A DNA stretch of 64,000 nt. Source: Lutjanus erythropterus (taxonomy: Eukaryota; Chordata; Actinopteri; Lutjaniformes; Lutjanidae). The notes beneath the pieces were generated by a model. It made no database searches. It worked only from the letters and a program-made list of their open reading frames with translations, and was not told the origin of the DNA. Shown piece by piece: positions 1-11,976 of this stretch; the stretch's first letter is position 1, and every line of letters starts with the position of its first letter. The position numbers were made by a program, and so were the translations under genes. The stretch covers positions 21,160,715 to 21,224,714 of the forward strand of contig CM034603.1 of assembly GCA_020091685.1 (NCBI GenBank), read 5' to 3'.

Positions 1-39
1 AGTTGAAATACTGGCTTCTCCAACAGAAACGCTATGGCC

Positions 40-520
40 AGCATGTTCTTTGAAATTTCCATTTCCGTGCAGAGCATCTGTATTTGTTTGCCCATTTCAT
101 TTTAATTAGAGTTTAAGTCGATGCCGAATGTTTGCCAAATGATTTCGTGTCTGTTTATGAGTCGTAAGAAATGATTCATAGTCTTTTAGAAGTAGTAAAT
201 ATTTATAGCGGTTAAATTGAGCAATATGTTAATGGCGTCTGGCAGGCAGCCACTGAACTTCAACTCCAGATTGCGTATTTTCAGAGTGTTTTGCTTTCGT
301 TTTTAGTATAAAATTCTTAGCTTTACACTGACAGTTATAAACAGCTGATCAGCTTAAAGTTTAGGACTTGTCGTCACTTGTTGTTTGTCAAAGTATGATG
401 TTGTGCTCATCTTGCAGGCGACCTGCCTGAGCTTCGGGCCATAGGTTGTATATTAAACAGGCATTCAACCAATTTAATTCACCGTCTATGGCTCCAACTT
501 GTTATTTGGACTGCACTACT
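40..520 (+). repeat. Dispersed repeat family A, copy 1
   Basis: This stretch aligns by eye with 20960-21400 in the same orientation. Shared landmarks are GAAATTTC, AATGTTTGCC, GTGTCTGTTT, GGTTAAATTGAGCAAT, CTGGCAG, a block around TATTTTCAGAG, and TTTGGACTGCA at the end. It also matches 4920-5340 and 44270-44480 in reverse complement. Recurrence in four places and both orientations marks it as a mobile-element relic. I cannot name the family, and no terminal repeats or coding potential are evident. Confidence 0.75.
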
Positions 521-2699
521 AATTTTTGAAGACTAGGGTCGTACATATTGCTTATTTAAGAACTCTCCTACTTTTTAGTGCCAATGAGCCTCTGAACTAT
601 TTGACCTTAACCTTCCTGAAAGGTTCTGGCAAGCTATGATTCAAAATTGACTTTCGTTAAGGAGAAAAATTAGCATATTTTTTGGTGTTCACGACAGGAT
701 ACATCTGTGCAGTCAGACCTGAAGTCCTCATTTTTATTGCTTAGAGAAAAATGACAATAAGGATCTTCCATGTCTCCGAGTTAGAATCCATATTCATCTT
801 AATTGGTGCCTGGCAGGTTGTACAGAATGGAGATGGATTTGAAGTCATTTACTGGAAGTTCTTGACAGGCGCAGTGGAAGAGAACGTCAAGCCCTGTTCT
901 GGCACACATAGCTTGAAAATCATCTGTCAAAATTTAGCATATCTAAGGAGAAGGCTGCCTGTCATCTTCAATGTACATCTAACCATGCACAAGGGTGGAT
1001 TTGATCAGGAACTATGTTGTACTCCGGATGTAAAGCACATTCATCAAGTTGATATTTGGTTGACAAGTCAAAAAAATGCCCTGGAAAGGCAAAGCGGTCT
1101 TTGTAATGAGATGGTTTTGAACTACACACACAGAAGTGCCACAGGGTTTTTTTTAATAATGAATTTGTGCACAATATTTTTAAATCAAAATATTCTTCGC
1201 TTCATACATCATAAGACATTTTTTACTGTCTTAACTTACAAATGCGATGTTCTCTTGTTGCCCTGATTTTCTTCCGTCACACTAGATGTGATTTGTCGGT
1301 TTTGTTTTGCAAAACATTGCTGACAAGTGCATGGCTCAGCCAGCCAGCCAGATTATCAGTGGAAATCTCCACTCCAACTTCTTTATTTCCCCTCGAATCA
1401 ATGTGGTGAACAGCAAGACGTGATTGATAATGATATTGAGATTGATTGTCTAAATCCCATCCCACAGTTCAAAGTCCCCAAACAGATAGTATATATACAT
1501 GCAATTCAGTGCAGAGATAGGACTTGGCAGGAGCTGCCAATAGATAAGTGAAATAGGGCCAGAGTGAAAAGGCCTATCAGTCCCTAAGGGGCTTAGCTGC
1601 AGGATTCTGGAGCTCTAAACTGGTGGTGGTGGAGGGAGATAGTCGACATTGGTTTTAAATTACCCAAGATTGCCTTGTGGTTTCAGTCTGTGGGGACGCC
1701 AGCAGACAAGATGTTTGTTAAAACAAGTGCAGACATTGAGGCAGATTGGGGCAAAGAGCAAACCTGCGATTTCCTAGCCAGACAGAGCAGGTTGGAAGGC
1801 TGGTAATTGCAGAATTGGCAGAGGGGCTAAGGAGGTCTTGCAGCAATGATATCTGCCACTGGGACCGAACCAGTGATGATGCTGGAAAGGGGCTCAGTTT
1901 CCTCCCTGGGAAGATATTCTATCTGATGCCATACAAGCTGCAGCACACACCACACTAATGCTACTGTTGTTCATTTGCTCACTTTGTAACATGGCATATG
2001 TAACTCTCTCAAAATTACTGGGTAGAAAATGACCAATAATTATGCAGCGGTTAGTAATTATCACACAGGTGCCATCCGTGTTCTGTACCCGCAAGGTTCC
2101 GAGTTCATGTTCTGCCTCAAAACTTTCCACTCTTCATTCTCTGCATTGTAGCCTTTCCAACAAAAGTAAAGCCACAAAAAATAATCTTACAGGAATAGTT
2201 CAACACTGGTAATAGGCTCATGAAGATTTCTTGCTGAGAGGTAGATCTGTGACTTCCTGGAGTCTCTGCAGGTTGCCTGGCAACCTCACAATCTGAAGAG
2301 GTACCTGTACTTTGGTGTGATGGTATTTAGCCAATGTTTCATCTGTTTTAAAGGTAAAATTTAAATTTGTATGCTAATTCAATCATTTCTTTATATGCAA
2401 GTTAGTGTTATGCTAGATTTATAACAGACTACAGCTGCATATGCATATTCATACAGATATGTTATAAAGAGGTAAGTAACAGACTAATGATAGTAAGTTT
2501 GCTAAATTGTGACAATGCCCTAACTAAATGAATTTTAAGCCCATTAACTAATGTTATGTAATGTAATCTACTGTTTTTGATATGGTAACCAGCAGGGCAA
2601 CAGCCACGTTCAAGTTCATTGTTAAAAGTTTTCCTAAAAATTTCTGATAGCCATGAAATATATGCTGTTGTTGTTTTATAGCTAAGGGTCGGTTTTTAG

Positions 2700-2835
2700 T
2701 GTCACTGCACAATTAACTCTCATCAGGAAAGCAAGTAAGTGTCTTTCCCAACATGTCGGACAGCTACTTTGAAACAAAGAAATGACAAGAAACAAGAAAC
2801 ACCCACAAAGGAGAATCAAATCACTTCTTTTGTCC
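2700..2835 (+). repeat. Dispersed repeat family B, copy 1
   Basis: Segments such as AAAGCAAGTAAGTGTCTTTCC and ACAAGAAACACCCACAAAGG recur, slightly changed, at 3190-3325. The two copies lie about 490 bases apart in direct orientation. The 3' arm resembles a fish repeat that ends in 'AAGCAAATAAG..TTTCCCAAAATGT'. That attribution is from memory and not certain. Confidence 0.6.
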
Positions 2836-3099
2836 ATCCATCAGTCCAAAACCTAGACTCTTTTTTTTTTTTTTTTTACAAAATGAAATAAATGACAAAG
2901 AAAAGCAGCTAACTATATTTACATTACATATTACTTAAATTAAATATTTACATTTAAGAGTCTTGAACCAGCAAAACTGTGTGTTTGCTTGAAAAATGAC
3001 AATTAATTAATTATCAAAAACATTGGTGACAAATTTTTTTTTTTTCGATCCACGAATCAAATAATCAGCTAATTCTTGCAGATCTAGTCAACTTTTTTT

Positions 3100-3325
3100 T
3101 TTAACCTTTTGACAGAGCCAGGGTAGCTGTTCCCCCCAGTTTTTATACTAAGCTAAGCTAAGCAAGCTTTATATTGAACAAACAGATATGTGGCCAGTAT
3201 GGAACTTCTCATTTTGCTCTTAGCCACAAAGCAAACAAGTGCATTTCCCAAAATGTGGAACTTCTCAAACAAACAAGAAACAAAATTACCCACAAAGTCA
3301 AGTACGATCAAATCAGCACCCCTGA
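3100..3325 (+). repeat. Dispersed repeat family B, copy 2
   Basis: It begins near GACAGAGCCAGGGTAGCTGTT, continues through the AAGCTAAGCTAAGC run at 3149-3165, and includes CAAGTGCATTTCCCAAAATG. These are hallmark pieces of a repeat very common in percomorph genomes. It parallels 2700-2835. A short reverse-strand piece (TTAGCTTAGATTAGCATAAAG) lies at 15613-15660. Confidence 0.65.
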
Positions 3326-3599
3326 ATTAGATGCTAATAAACACTTTTTTTCTTGACAACCTAAGTAATGTAAAGGTGTAATCTTCAAAAATTAGAAGTA
3401 ATCTTGCAAACAAACAAAAACACTGCAAAATGGAGCCGAGCAAAGTCGATTACAACCCCACCCAGGAGAAACGTTCTGAACATTTTCACCTCATTTTTCA
3501 TTTAAGGCCTTACTTACCACACATCTGCTTTTCGTGCATTCTGTTTCCAGCCTCACAAACCTTCCCACATCCATTCACTGCCATTCAGAGAGAGAACTC

Positions 3600-3664
3600 T
3601 GTGTGTGTGTGTGTGTGTGTGTAGCACTTCACTACAGTATGAAACTTACTCACACACACACACT
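3600..3664. repeat. (GT)n and (CA)n microsatellites
   Basis: An uninterrupted GT dinucleotide run occupies about 3600-3622. A short CA run follows at 3651-3664, about 30 bases downstream. The two runs are inverted relative to each other and could pair into a hairpin. Confidence 0.95.
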
Positions 3665-4839
3665 CACGGCCTTTAATGCTTAAAGTTTACTTTTGTTACA
3701 GGTGCAATAACAAAAGGCCTTTTAAGTCTGACTTGAAAATCTTTAGGAGAAATTGGCTCCAGCATTGAAGGGTTGAGGTATTGATTCTGGCCTCTGGCTC
3801 AGTCCAGGAAAAGATGGATAGATTTCTTTGAAATGCACTCTGCGTGAGAATATAAAGACTATTGTGTGTTCTCGCTCAGGAATAAATTGTTTCATGACAT
3901 ATCTAGGGCCACCTTTTTAGCTTCAAGCTGCCTGCTTCTCTTGAAAGGCGACTGTTGACAGGGTGGAGCACATTCATCTGTAGTACCAGACTACCCACAC
4001 CTCATAGAAGCTTTTATTGAAAGTTAAATCTCCTTCAGAGAGTTGGCAGCCTCTCGTTGGGATATCTATTTCAGCAGCTGTCGAGGCTGATTATATGGGG
4101 GTTGTGCCACACACTGGCAGCGATATAAACCTCCTACAGAGAGAAGGACTATTATGATGCTATTGATTGATGCTTTCATCTGCATGCATGTGTACAATCT
4201 CTTGACTCCGAGGCAGCCGGTTGTATTGATGGCATGCAACATGTGATCGGTGATATGTTTTCTTTTTGATTTATAACGGTCACAATGGCGAAGTCACACA
4301 TTTCAGAAGGCTTATGATGACATGTAATTTCTGCAGAACAACATTCTGTAATGTTTACCTCAGGACAGAGCAGTTCTGTAACAGATCAATGACAAAGTTG
4401 TAGGCGTTGCTGGAGAATTTCCCAATACTGAAGTCTGATAACAAGAGCCCTACGTAACAATCAAAGCAATGCAAATTGATTTATTGCTTGTTCACACCCT
4501 GTTAGCCCGTCTTAATGGTCAAAATAGTTCAGCTAAAGCAGCGAATGCGGATGGTGCTTCAGTTTTGTCAATGGAAAAGCAGAATGGGTTTGTTCCACCC
4601 ACTGTTTTCAGATCCATAGAGTATCAATAAGAGAACACAGTTACTCTAGACTATTCAATGTAATCTGCTGTATAATCACTGCATTCTAATTGTCAAGAGC
4701 TGATACTGAATTGGTGCTGGTCCTTGAATGGTCAGTACTGAAATATTCATAAGCTTAGCAGCATAATGATGCTGCTGTCGGTATTTATGTATCGTTAATT
4801 AGCTCTGATGTAGCCAGTAGTGAGTGTGCAGTCAACAGA

Positions 4840-4879
4840 GCCAGAGAGAGAGAGAGAGAGAGAGAGTGTGTGTGTGTGA
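4840..4879. repeat. (GA)n(TG)n compound microsatellite
   Basis: An AG/GA dinucleotide run passes directly into a GT run. This is simple sequence with no coding meaning. Confidence 0.95.
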
Positions 4880-4919
4880 CGTATAGCTGTGAATGTCACA
4901 GTGAAGTGTGTGTACAGTT

Positions 4920-5340
4920 TAGGTCCCCGTGTCTTGCATGCAGCTGAAGGTGCTTAGCTCCAGAGTTAGCAACAACTTCGACACATGCTCACTTAAGGTA
5001 TAATTGGACAACAAGTGACAACAAGTCCTCCACTGTAAGCTGATCAGCTATTCGCTCCAGTCAGTTACCCCGAACACAAACGCCCACTGCTCCAAAAATA
5101 CACACTCTGGAGTTGGAGCTAAGTGACTACCTGCCAGGCTCCATTAACAAATTGCTCAAATTAACCGTTGTAAGCATCTACTCCTTTTACAAGATTATTA
5201 ATGTTTTCTTACAAGTTATAAACAGACTAACCAGTTTGGTGAATATTCTGCATTAATTTGAACTCATAAAAGTGAAACAGGCGAATAAAACGAGGTGTTT
5301 TAGGAGGACATGCTGACTGCAGCATTGTTGTTGAAGCTGG
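4920..5340 (-). repeat. Dispersed repeat family A, copy 2 (reverse)
   Basis: The reverse complement of ACAAGTGACAACAAGTCC..AAGCTGATCAGCT matches the block at 344-395 of copy 1. The reverse complement of AACAAATTGCTCAAATTAACC matches the GGTTAAATTGAGCAATATGTT block near 212-233. The order of blocks is preserved, so this is the same family inserted in the opposite direction. Confidence 0.75.
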
Positions 5341-5399
5341 TATTTCAACTCGGCATGTTTCTTAGAAAAAAAACATCGATATTATACAATCTTAAAGAT

Positions 5400-5431
5400 A
5401 ATAATAAATAATAAAGAAAGAAAGAAAGAAA
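5400..5431. repeat. (AAAG)n-like tetranucleotide repeat
   Basis: It reads AATAATAAATAATAAAGAAAGAAAGAAAGAAA, grading from an AAT-type run into a short AAAG run. Confidence 0.9.
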
Positions 5432-6844
5432 CACACCCCTTAACCACAGTTACCAGTCACCCCAGTTAAAAGACTGTTGAATCTTTTGACATGTTTGCAT
5501 GTCTTTATATCTTGCAGCAAATTATGGAAAGTAGTATCGATAAGAGTATAGCATCGATAAGCAGATCCTTAGGATTATGTTTGTAATTGCTCTGCTCAAA
5601 GGTAAGTCTTTTAATTGTCACTTTATCAAGTTGAACTGTAGGAGACCAGTGGAAAAACATATTGGTGATATAAGCAGTATATTATGTTAAGCTCCTGTAT
5701 CTCCTGTAGGTAAATGTATGCAATCAAAACTGAATTGTGTTTTTTTTCCTTCTTAATGTCTTTTGAATTCAAATTAACTGAGCAACAAGAGAGTCATTAA
5801 TAGAGCAGATCAGTTAACGATCTCTTTGAAGAGGATGTAGCTCCAAACCGAAACCTCACCCCTCTCATTTTCCTGATTTATTATTAAACACAGAGCTGAC
5901 ATTTAAAAATAATAAAACCTCTCAAAATTAAACAAGGAATGGGATCTGCTTAGTGCTTATTCTTTTTTTCTTTCTACACTCCAGTCACCCGCTGACTCGG
6001 AATACATTTTGCTCCTCGCCAATGCCATCGATTTGAATATCAAACACCAATAAAAGCCACCTCTTTGGGTTTGTTTGAGCACCACCATGCTGGGAGAGTT
6101 AGGTGGGCGGCAAGGGGCAAAGGATCTTGGAACTATTGAGTCAAAATATTGATGGAACGGAGCCAGTCCCCGTGTCGTTGCAGCCAAAGACTCATGTTAA
6201 TGTTCTCCAAGTTACATCTTGGCAACACAGATATTTTTATTTATTTAGACAGAAAGTTGCCTGAGCATGAAGTGCATGCTCTTTTTTCAGCACCGCCTTC
6301 GTCCTCCCAGAGTTTCACACAGTCACTCCAGGGAGGTGGACAACCACAGCTTTCTAGTGTTGGCCAAAGAACAGCTCCAACTGAAATGCTGGGGTTTAAG
6401 AGCATTTCTGAAGGGCATGTCGATGATGACTCAGAAGGGTTTGTCACTCAGATTCCCTCATTCAGAGTCTTGGGAATAAGTTTTTTGGCCACCTGTTACC
6501 GCTGCTCCACATTCAAATCAACAATTAGCATTCCAGGTTGGACAGGCTGTGTACTGTGCTGCTATAGGTGGATCCATCTCTTAACTGCCTCCACAGAATA
6601 ATGAACCAACTCGCACCCAATTATACAATGGCAGCTAACAGCTGTTAAAGAATGCTAATGAGCTTAGCATAATAGCTTGGAGAAAAAAAACAACTAATGT
6701 ATATGGAGATAAAAAATTGTGGAGTAAATTAAGAATCTTTTCTCTTTTTTTGCATTAGATGTGAAGATTCTGTAGCCTGCGGCCCGTGTGGTTCTGAAAA
6801 TCAATAAAGAGCGTCAAACAGAACTTTTAAAAACTGAGTTACAA

Positions 6845-7255
6845 AGATCTTAAAAGTGGTGGAAGAACTACTCAAATCTTTTACGCACAGTTTACAAATA
6901 CTCCGATTCAAGTCATGGTCACGCATTAAACATTGTGCACTGCCTATATAAGTATTAGCATCAAAATACACTCATCAAAAGTAAACCAGCTCACTAAGCA
7001 GATTTCTGAATATTATATATTATATTATTGGTTCATAATTGTTACATCAGTGTGTCAGAATCACCTTAATGTTGCAGTAATCCTAATTCTAACTCCTTTA
7101 TATACTGCTGGGTAGCATAATCTACAAAAATGCAGTGTCATTTGTTTGTTGATTGTATTTTATATTAATAATCTAAATCTGCAAACCAAAAACTAAAACT
7201 GTCAAACAGAAAAAGTGGAGTAAAAATGTGCAATATAAATGGTAGAAAGTGTTCA
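6845..7255 (+). repeat. Decayed hAT-type non-autonomous element
   Basis: It starts with AAAGTGGTGGAAGAACTACTCAAATCTTTTACG, the degenerate head of the fish hAT element seen cleanly at 11977-12747. Near the far end is a tail-like AAAAAGTGGAGTAAAAATGTG. The centre is heavily decayed, so the borders are approximate. Confidence 0.55.
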
Positions 7256-8957
7256 GATAACATTTCTTTCTTTCCAATTCCGATAGCTGAAGTTGAAGTA
7301 TATCGGCTGATAACCAATCTGATACCAGTGCTAAAAACATATAGCTTATATATTATTATTATTATTTTCTAACAGCTGTGTATTACTGTCCTTGTATGGA
7401 TGTGATATAATTGCTATTGTTGTATGGTCTGACTCCGGTCCAAAGAATTTGTTATATGAGTCGCTGCTGAGGAGAAGCAAGGTCCTGTTTTGTGGCTAAT
7501 ATATCAGCACATAGACTCAATGCCCAGTTCAGATTAAGCTGTATCACAGGCATTCCTGATGCTAGTAATGGAACTACTCTAGTATTAAGTGGAATCAATT
7601 ACTTCAGTGAAGTCAGCTACAAGTACCTCTTGTACTACAGTTAAGTACATTAAAACATGTTTAATCACTGGACATAGTAGTAGAAGTTTAATGATGATAT
7701 TGAGGTAAAAATAAGATTATATTTTAATATTATAACACATTTGAATAAGTGGAGTAGAACCATTTGCATTAAGCGTGCCATAAGTAGGGTGAGTTAAACA
7801 TGGAAAATAAGGAATTTTGGAAAGTTTTCAGTGCATATTTTTGTAATTGAGTTACAGTGACAACAAATATGTGTATTAACATCAATCACAGGCCTTTTTC
7901 ATAGCAGACATTTTGACTTGTCATATTAGAAAAAGCAAGGGTTTCACTAATGTCATTAATAATGCCTCCTTTCTGTAAAGAATCTTGGGAAGTCATGGCA
8001 ATTTTCTTACTTAGACCTGAGTTTTTTCTGCTGTGATTGTAGCTTACTAGCTGAGAGCAATTTCGGTTGGTTAGCGGTCAGAGCGTCAACATTTAATGTA
8101 TGTGGAGGCGTTTGCAAAGCATAAAAACTGGTCTGAAGGTAGAAAAAATTCACTGTTGAGGTATGAACAATCAATAATTTTTTTTGACTGCTAGACCGAG
8201 TAGACACACTCCACTAGCATAACTATTTGTTCTAGCTGGCATGTTAGCAAACAGCTGTCAACGTTAACATTAGCTTAATTAGAGCCACATGGACATGGGG
8301 TCCAAGTCCAAGTAAGTCTTTTATTCCGGTTTATTGTGCTAATTCTTAACAATAGTATCTCTCTTTGTTTTGCTATTTTGGCCTTGTTTATTTTGACGTT
8401 AGCTTCTCTGTGATGTTCACAGTTAGCAGGAAAATTAGCTAACACAGGTAGTTAGATGTGTTAATGTGTTTGGGCTATTATGGTTAGGAGGCGATGAGTT
8501 TCTGAACAAGCTCTGAACGATTCCTCAACCTTTTACCTGGGGTACTTTGGCAATCACTCCCTTTTTCTATGTCCACCCCCTCAAAAAACAGACAAAGCAG
8601 CAAATCTATCATTAGCAGCTGCCCTATGGAGCTAGATATTAATTATCCTGTGTTCTCCTCGTTTGGCCACTCATTTGCACGTGTACTGTAAATGTCACCG
8701 GGGAGATAAATGAGAAAACAAAAAGCCCAGCTCGTAGCCTTTATGCAGCAGAATGTCAGAGGAAGCTTGTAAGAGATGAGATATTGGTTTTGGCCTGGCA
8801 CAGATTCTGGCTCAAAGGACACAGCAAGAGGCAATAAAATTTGTATGTCATCTGTGTTTAGAAACATATTAGCAGTGTGCAGGCAAACATTTACAGATTC
8901 AATTTTTGGATTCATTACTGGCAAGAAGCAGGGTAATATATTGTGCATCTGTTATCA

Positions 8958-9135
8958 ACAGCAGTGGCAAAAGTACACACATTCTGCACTCAAGTAGAAG
9001 AACAGATACTTGGGGGGAAAAAAAAAGGCTCTGGTAAGAGTGGAAGTACTGATTCAACTTCTTTACTCAAGGAAAAGTGAAAAAGCACAGCCTCTGAAAT
9101 GTACTCAAAGTAAAAAAGTAAAAATTTGTCTTCTG
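8958..9135 (+). repeat. hAT-type element fragment (head)
   Basis: The text GCAGTGGCAAAAGTACACACATTCTGCACTCAAGTAGAAG and the repeated AAGTA/TACTCAAG motifs that follow are typical of the head of a fish hAT MITE with CAGTGGTGG ends. The other end was not found; the T-rich minisatellite starts about 90 bases downstream. It may be the minisatellite's host element. Confidence 0.55.
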
Positions 9136-9224
9136 AAGGACATTTCTACCAGCTGTTCCTGTGCAAAGCTAACTGAACCTAATGTTTTCTCTGTGGTCGA
9201 TTCTCCCTCTCTGTCACTTCTGCC

Positions 9225-9880
9225 TTGCTGCGTCTTGTTAAGTCATTTCTGTCTGGTTACATCTTTTATGTCATTTTCATCTTGTTTTGTATTGTCCCTC
9301 TCTGTCTGTCTTGTTTCATCTTTTACACCATATTTTTCTGGTTATTTCCTGTTACATATTTTCTTATTTTTGTCTTGTTATGTAATTTTCATCCTGTTAC
9401 ATCATATTTGTCTTGTCACATCTTTTATGTCATTTTTCTCTTGTTATGTATTATGTTGTTTTCGTCTCACTACATCATTTTCATCTTGTTACATCTTTTA
9501 CATAATTTTCATTGGGTTAAATTTTGTTATTCCATATTCATCTTCTTACACCTTTTACGTAGTTTTTGTCTTGTCTTTGCCTTGTTATGTCTTTAATGTT
9601 GTTTTCTTCTTGTAATGTCTTTAATGTCATTTTAATCTTGTTATGTATTATGTCGTTTTCATCTTGTTGTGACAAATTCGTTTTGTTACATCTTTTACAT
9701 CATTTTTGTCTTGTATTGTTTTCGTCCTGTTATGTCATTTTGTCTGTTATGTATTGTTATGTTGTTTTTGTAGTTGTTACATCTTTTATCTTTTGTGCCT
9801 TTTTCGTCTTCTTATTTAAATGTCGCTTTATTATTATTACGTCTTTTATGTCGTATTTGTCATGTTACGTCACACAAACC
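9225..9880 (+). repeat. T-rich minisatellite
   Basis: This is an array of degenerate units of about 25-30 bases built from TTGTTACATCTTTTATGTCA and TTGTTATGT-like cores, strongly T-rich and A-poor on this strand. Long open frames across it (201, 123 and 108 codons in different frames) give repetitive hydrophobic peptides. They reflect the unit composition, not genes. Confidence 0.85.
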
Positions 9881-9954
9881 AATGTAATCTAGTATCTGAA
9901 TCTGTATAATATCATTTTTTGCCTTCCCTGAAAACAACCAAAAATTTCAAAAAA

Positions 9955-10010
9955 ATGTGTAAAGGCACCTTTTACCCAGTGGGAGCTGTGTAAAAGCTGC
10001 CTTTACACAT
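9955..10010. other. Strong 21-bp stem hairpin
   Basis: 9955-9975 and 9990-10010 are reverse complements at 20 of 21 positions, around a 14-base loop. Flanking A-rich and T-rich tracts could extend the stem. It may be the core of a small palindromic MITE or simply a fold-back. Nothing shows that it is transcribed as an RNA gene. Confidence 0.85.
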
Positions 10011-10635
10011 ATTTTTTTTTTACTCAGTATGAACTCCTTTCGAGGCACATATTGTTCTGACTATGCCTTTTTGGTAGATTTATGAGTGGATTGAAAGGCA
10101 CTTTGAGTGGAAAAAAAGCTCAACCCTCACATTCTCTGCGTGGCCTTTAAGGTGTGAGAAATAAAGGGGCATTTGTATTAATCGATCACACGACAAGCCT
10201 GGTTGAAGTCTGGCCCTAATGGTTGCTTGCTGTCATTTTGCAAGCAGCTTGTAAAAAGGATTAGAGTGGCTCTGTGCAGTAAGGGCGCATGAACAGCAAA
10301 GTTCTGTGGCCGGCAAGGAAAATAAATCAATTTATCCCTGATGGTGGTGCAGTTTTAGAACATAATGCCTAACGATGATGGAGTTTGGACACTTCATACT
10401 TGTCATTGTGAAATTGGACTGCCGTGTTGCTAATGATGGTAATGTATGTTGTGCCTCGCCTACTACAGTAATCCTTCACTCTGTCTCACTTAAATGCATC
10501 TCATTGTCTGGCATATTGCATTATGAATACCGCTGGGGAAAAAAAGAGGAGAATTTAATTTATGTATTCATTCATTTGAGCAGCAAGTTAATGGAAAAAC
10601 TGTATAACCATATAAATTTCTTCCTTTTGTCACAG

Positions 10636-10758
10636 GCGATTGTAACTTTGAGAAGCCGCTGGCAGCGTGTGGGTACAGCCAAGGCAGAGACGATGACCTT
10701 GACTGGGAGCAGGCCAATACCAGAGAGAAGTCTTCATCAGATCCATGGATGCCCTCAG
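10636..10758 (+). CDS. ptprm: ptprm exon: start of MAM domain
   Basis: The 123-base exon opens with the last two bases of a Gly codon and encodes GDCNFEKPLAACGYSQ, then GRDDDLDWEQAN, and ends in SDPWMPSG with one base left over (phase 1 to phase 1). The two cysteines are the first pair of the four-cysteine MAM pattern. C-G-Y-S-Q, D-W-E-Q and S-D-P-W-M-P-S-G match the RPTP-mu MAM start better than PTPRK, PTPRU or PTPRT. In this family the MAM domain drives homophilic cell-cell adhesion. The acceptor is TTTTGTCACAG. The donor is GTAGGG, the weakest in the window. The next exon is 21.4 kb away. Confidence 0.93.
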
Positions 10759-11714
10759 GTAGGGACAGTGACACGGGCTCCTGAAGAGGAGAAATGATGA
10801 AACCATCTCCATACAGGGAATAAACCACTGTATGGAGAAGAATACTGTAACAAAACAGTATTCTGCACTGATTATTATTGTATCAACAAATGTTTTTTTT
10901 ATAAATAGGAAGAACTCAGTGGTTAAACAAAAAGGTATTCAAACCAGTGAAGAAAAACACATTAGATTAAAAAACCTGACACTGCTGGATTTTCACATTT
11001 TGACTCCATCACACAAAACAAAGCCTCCAGTTAGAGAAGGGATCAGAATATAGTGCTTTTCCTCATTACAAACTGTCTGTGACATTCGCCATGATAAAGA
11101 GTATCCTTGAAAATACTAAATATTACTCGGCTCAAGTGGCCAAGCTTTACGCACAACGATTATAAATATTCTGAACTTGCAACTAATTTGACAGAGCATT
11201 TACATGACAGATTTTTATGTTATGCTTTTTTTCCCTCGAAATTAAATCCATCTCTGAATGGCCAGTTCAGTCTGATGATTTAGGTGTTTACATCAGACAT
11301 TTTTCTAGTTAGGCTATATGTCTGACTATAATTGGAATATACTGGAAGGCTGCATGTAAACAACTTAGTGTTGGAGACTAATAAGTATTGATAACAGCTT
11401 ATATGTTCATATAGTACTATTTTATCTTGTAAGCATAAACTTTAAAGTGAAAGCAATATTTCTAACTTCTTCTTGAGTTACACTATTTTCTTCTCTTTTA
11501 TAATTAGTGTGACATGGTAAAGCCTCTGGAACTTTGGCTTGAAATAGAAAAATGCATGTATGATATCCAAGTCAAGTGAAAATAAAAGTTAATATTCTTA
11601 ATTCTATTAGAAAATGTTTTGTTCTTTGTTTTTTTAAATTGCTGTTTATAGCATAGGTGCAGCAGATCACAATTTGATTGACATCTCCCTCGGGAGAACC
11701 AGCACAAAAGTTAA

Positions 11715-11976
11715 ACAATGTCCTGCTGTGGACAGGGTCGGAAATAAAACAGATTTTAGCCATCTTTTAAAAAATTGTATCAGTTTAAGTGTGCACTGTA
11801 TGTAGAATATTTTCACCGATTGACTTGGCTGTCAGATGGCGTTTTCCAACGGGGAACTGACTTTGCTCTCTTCAAAGTCACCAGATCTCCTCTGACAAAA
11901 CCAGTAATTTTACCTTCCAGAACGCCGGAGTTGCTGGACTACTGCTGCCTTGATTGGTTAGTAAGTTTGTTATTGT
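11715..11976 (+). repeat. Palindromic element, left half (hAT-interrupted)
   Basis: CTGCTGTGGACAGGGTC, ATTTTAGCCA, CAGTTTAAGTGTGCACTGTATGTAGAATATTTTCAC, CAAAACCAGTAATTTTACCT and GAGTTGCTGGACTACTGCTGCC follow, in order, the left arm of the complete element at 38734-39445. The copy is broken by the hAT insertion at 11977. It resumes at 12748 with GCAACTTTGGTGTTG and is then lost in a microsatellite. Confidence 0.85.

Larger units (their letters stand above)
1..10635 (+). other. ptprm: ptprm intron, 3' part (upstream end outside window)
   Basis: This is non-coding DNA upstream of the first MAM exon. It ends in a pyrimidine-rich tract followed by CACAG at 10631-10635, a good acceptor. I found no peptide here resembling a signal-peptide exon or any other gene. 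The stretch holds dispersed repeats (entries at 40, 2700, 3190, 4920, 6845 and 8958), microsatellites, a T-rich minisatellite and a strong hairpin. The rest looks like unique AT-rich intron. The open frame at 751-1266 (171 codons) has no recognisable domain and I treat it as chance. Confidence 0.75.

Noticed and set aside
751-1266. 171-codon open frame on the + strand
   Set aside because: No recognisable motif, ordinary intronic composition and no splice partner. It is within the length expected by chance in 64 kb.
9010-9892. Overlapping open frames of 201, 123 and 108 codons, hydrophobic and Cys/Phe-rich
   Set aside because: They are translations of the T-rich minisatellite in three frames. 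Repetitive peptides with no domain, start context or splice logic.
10375-10797. 140-codon + ORF and 86/60-codon - ORFs over the first MAM exon
   Set aside because: These use the wrong frame or strand. The conserved MAM peptide is in another frame, from 10638 to 10758.
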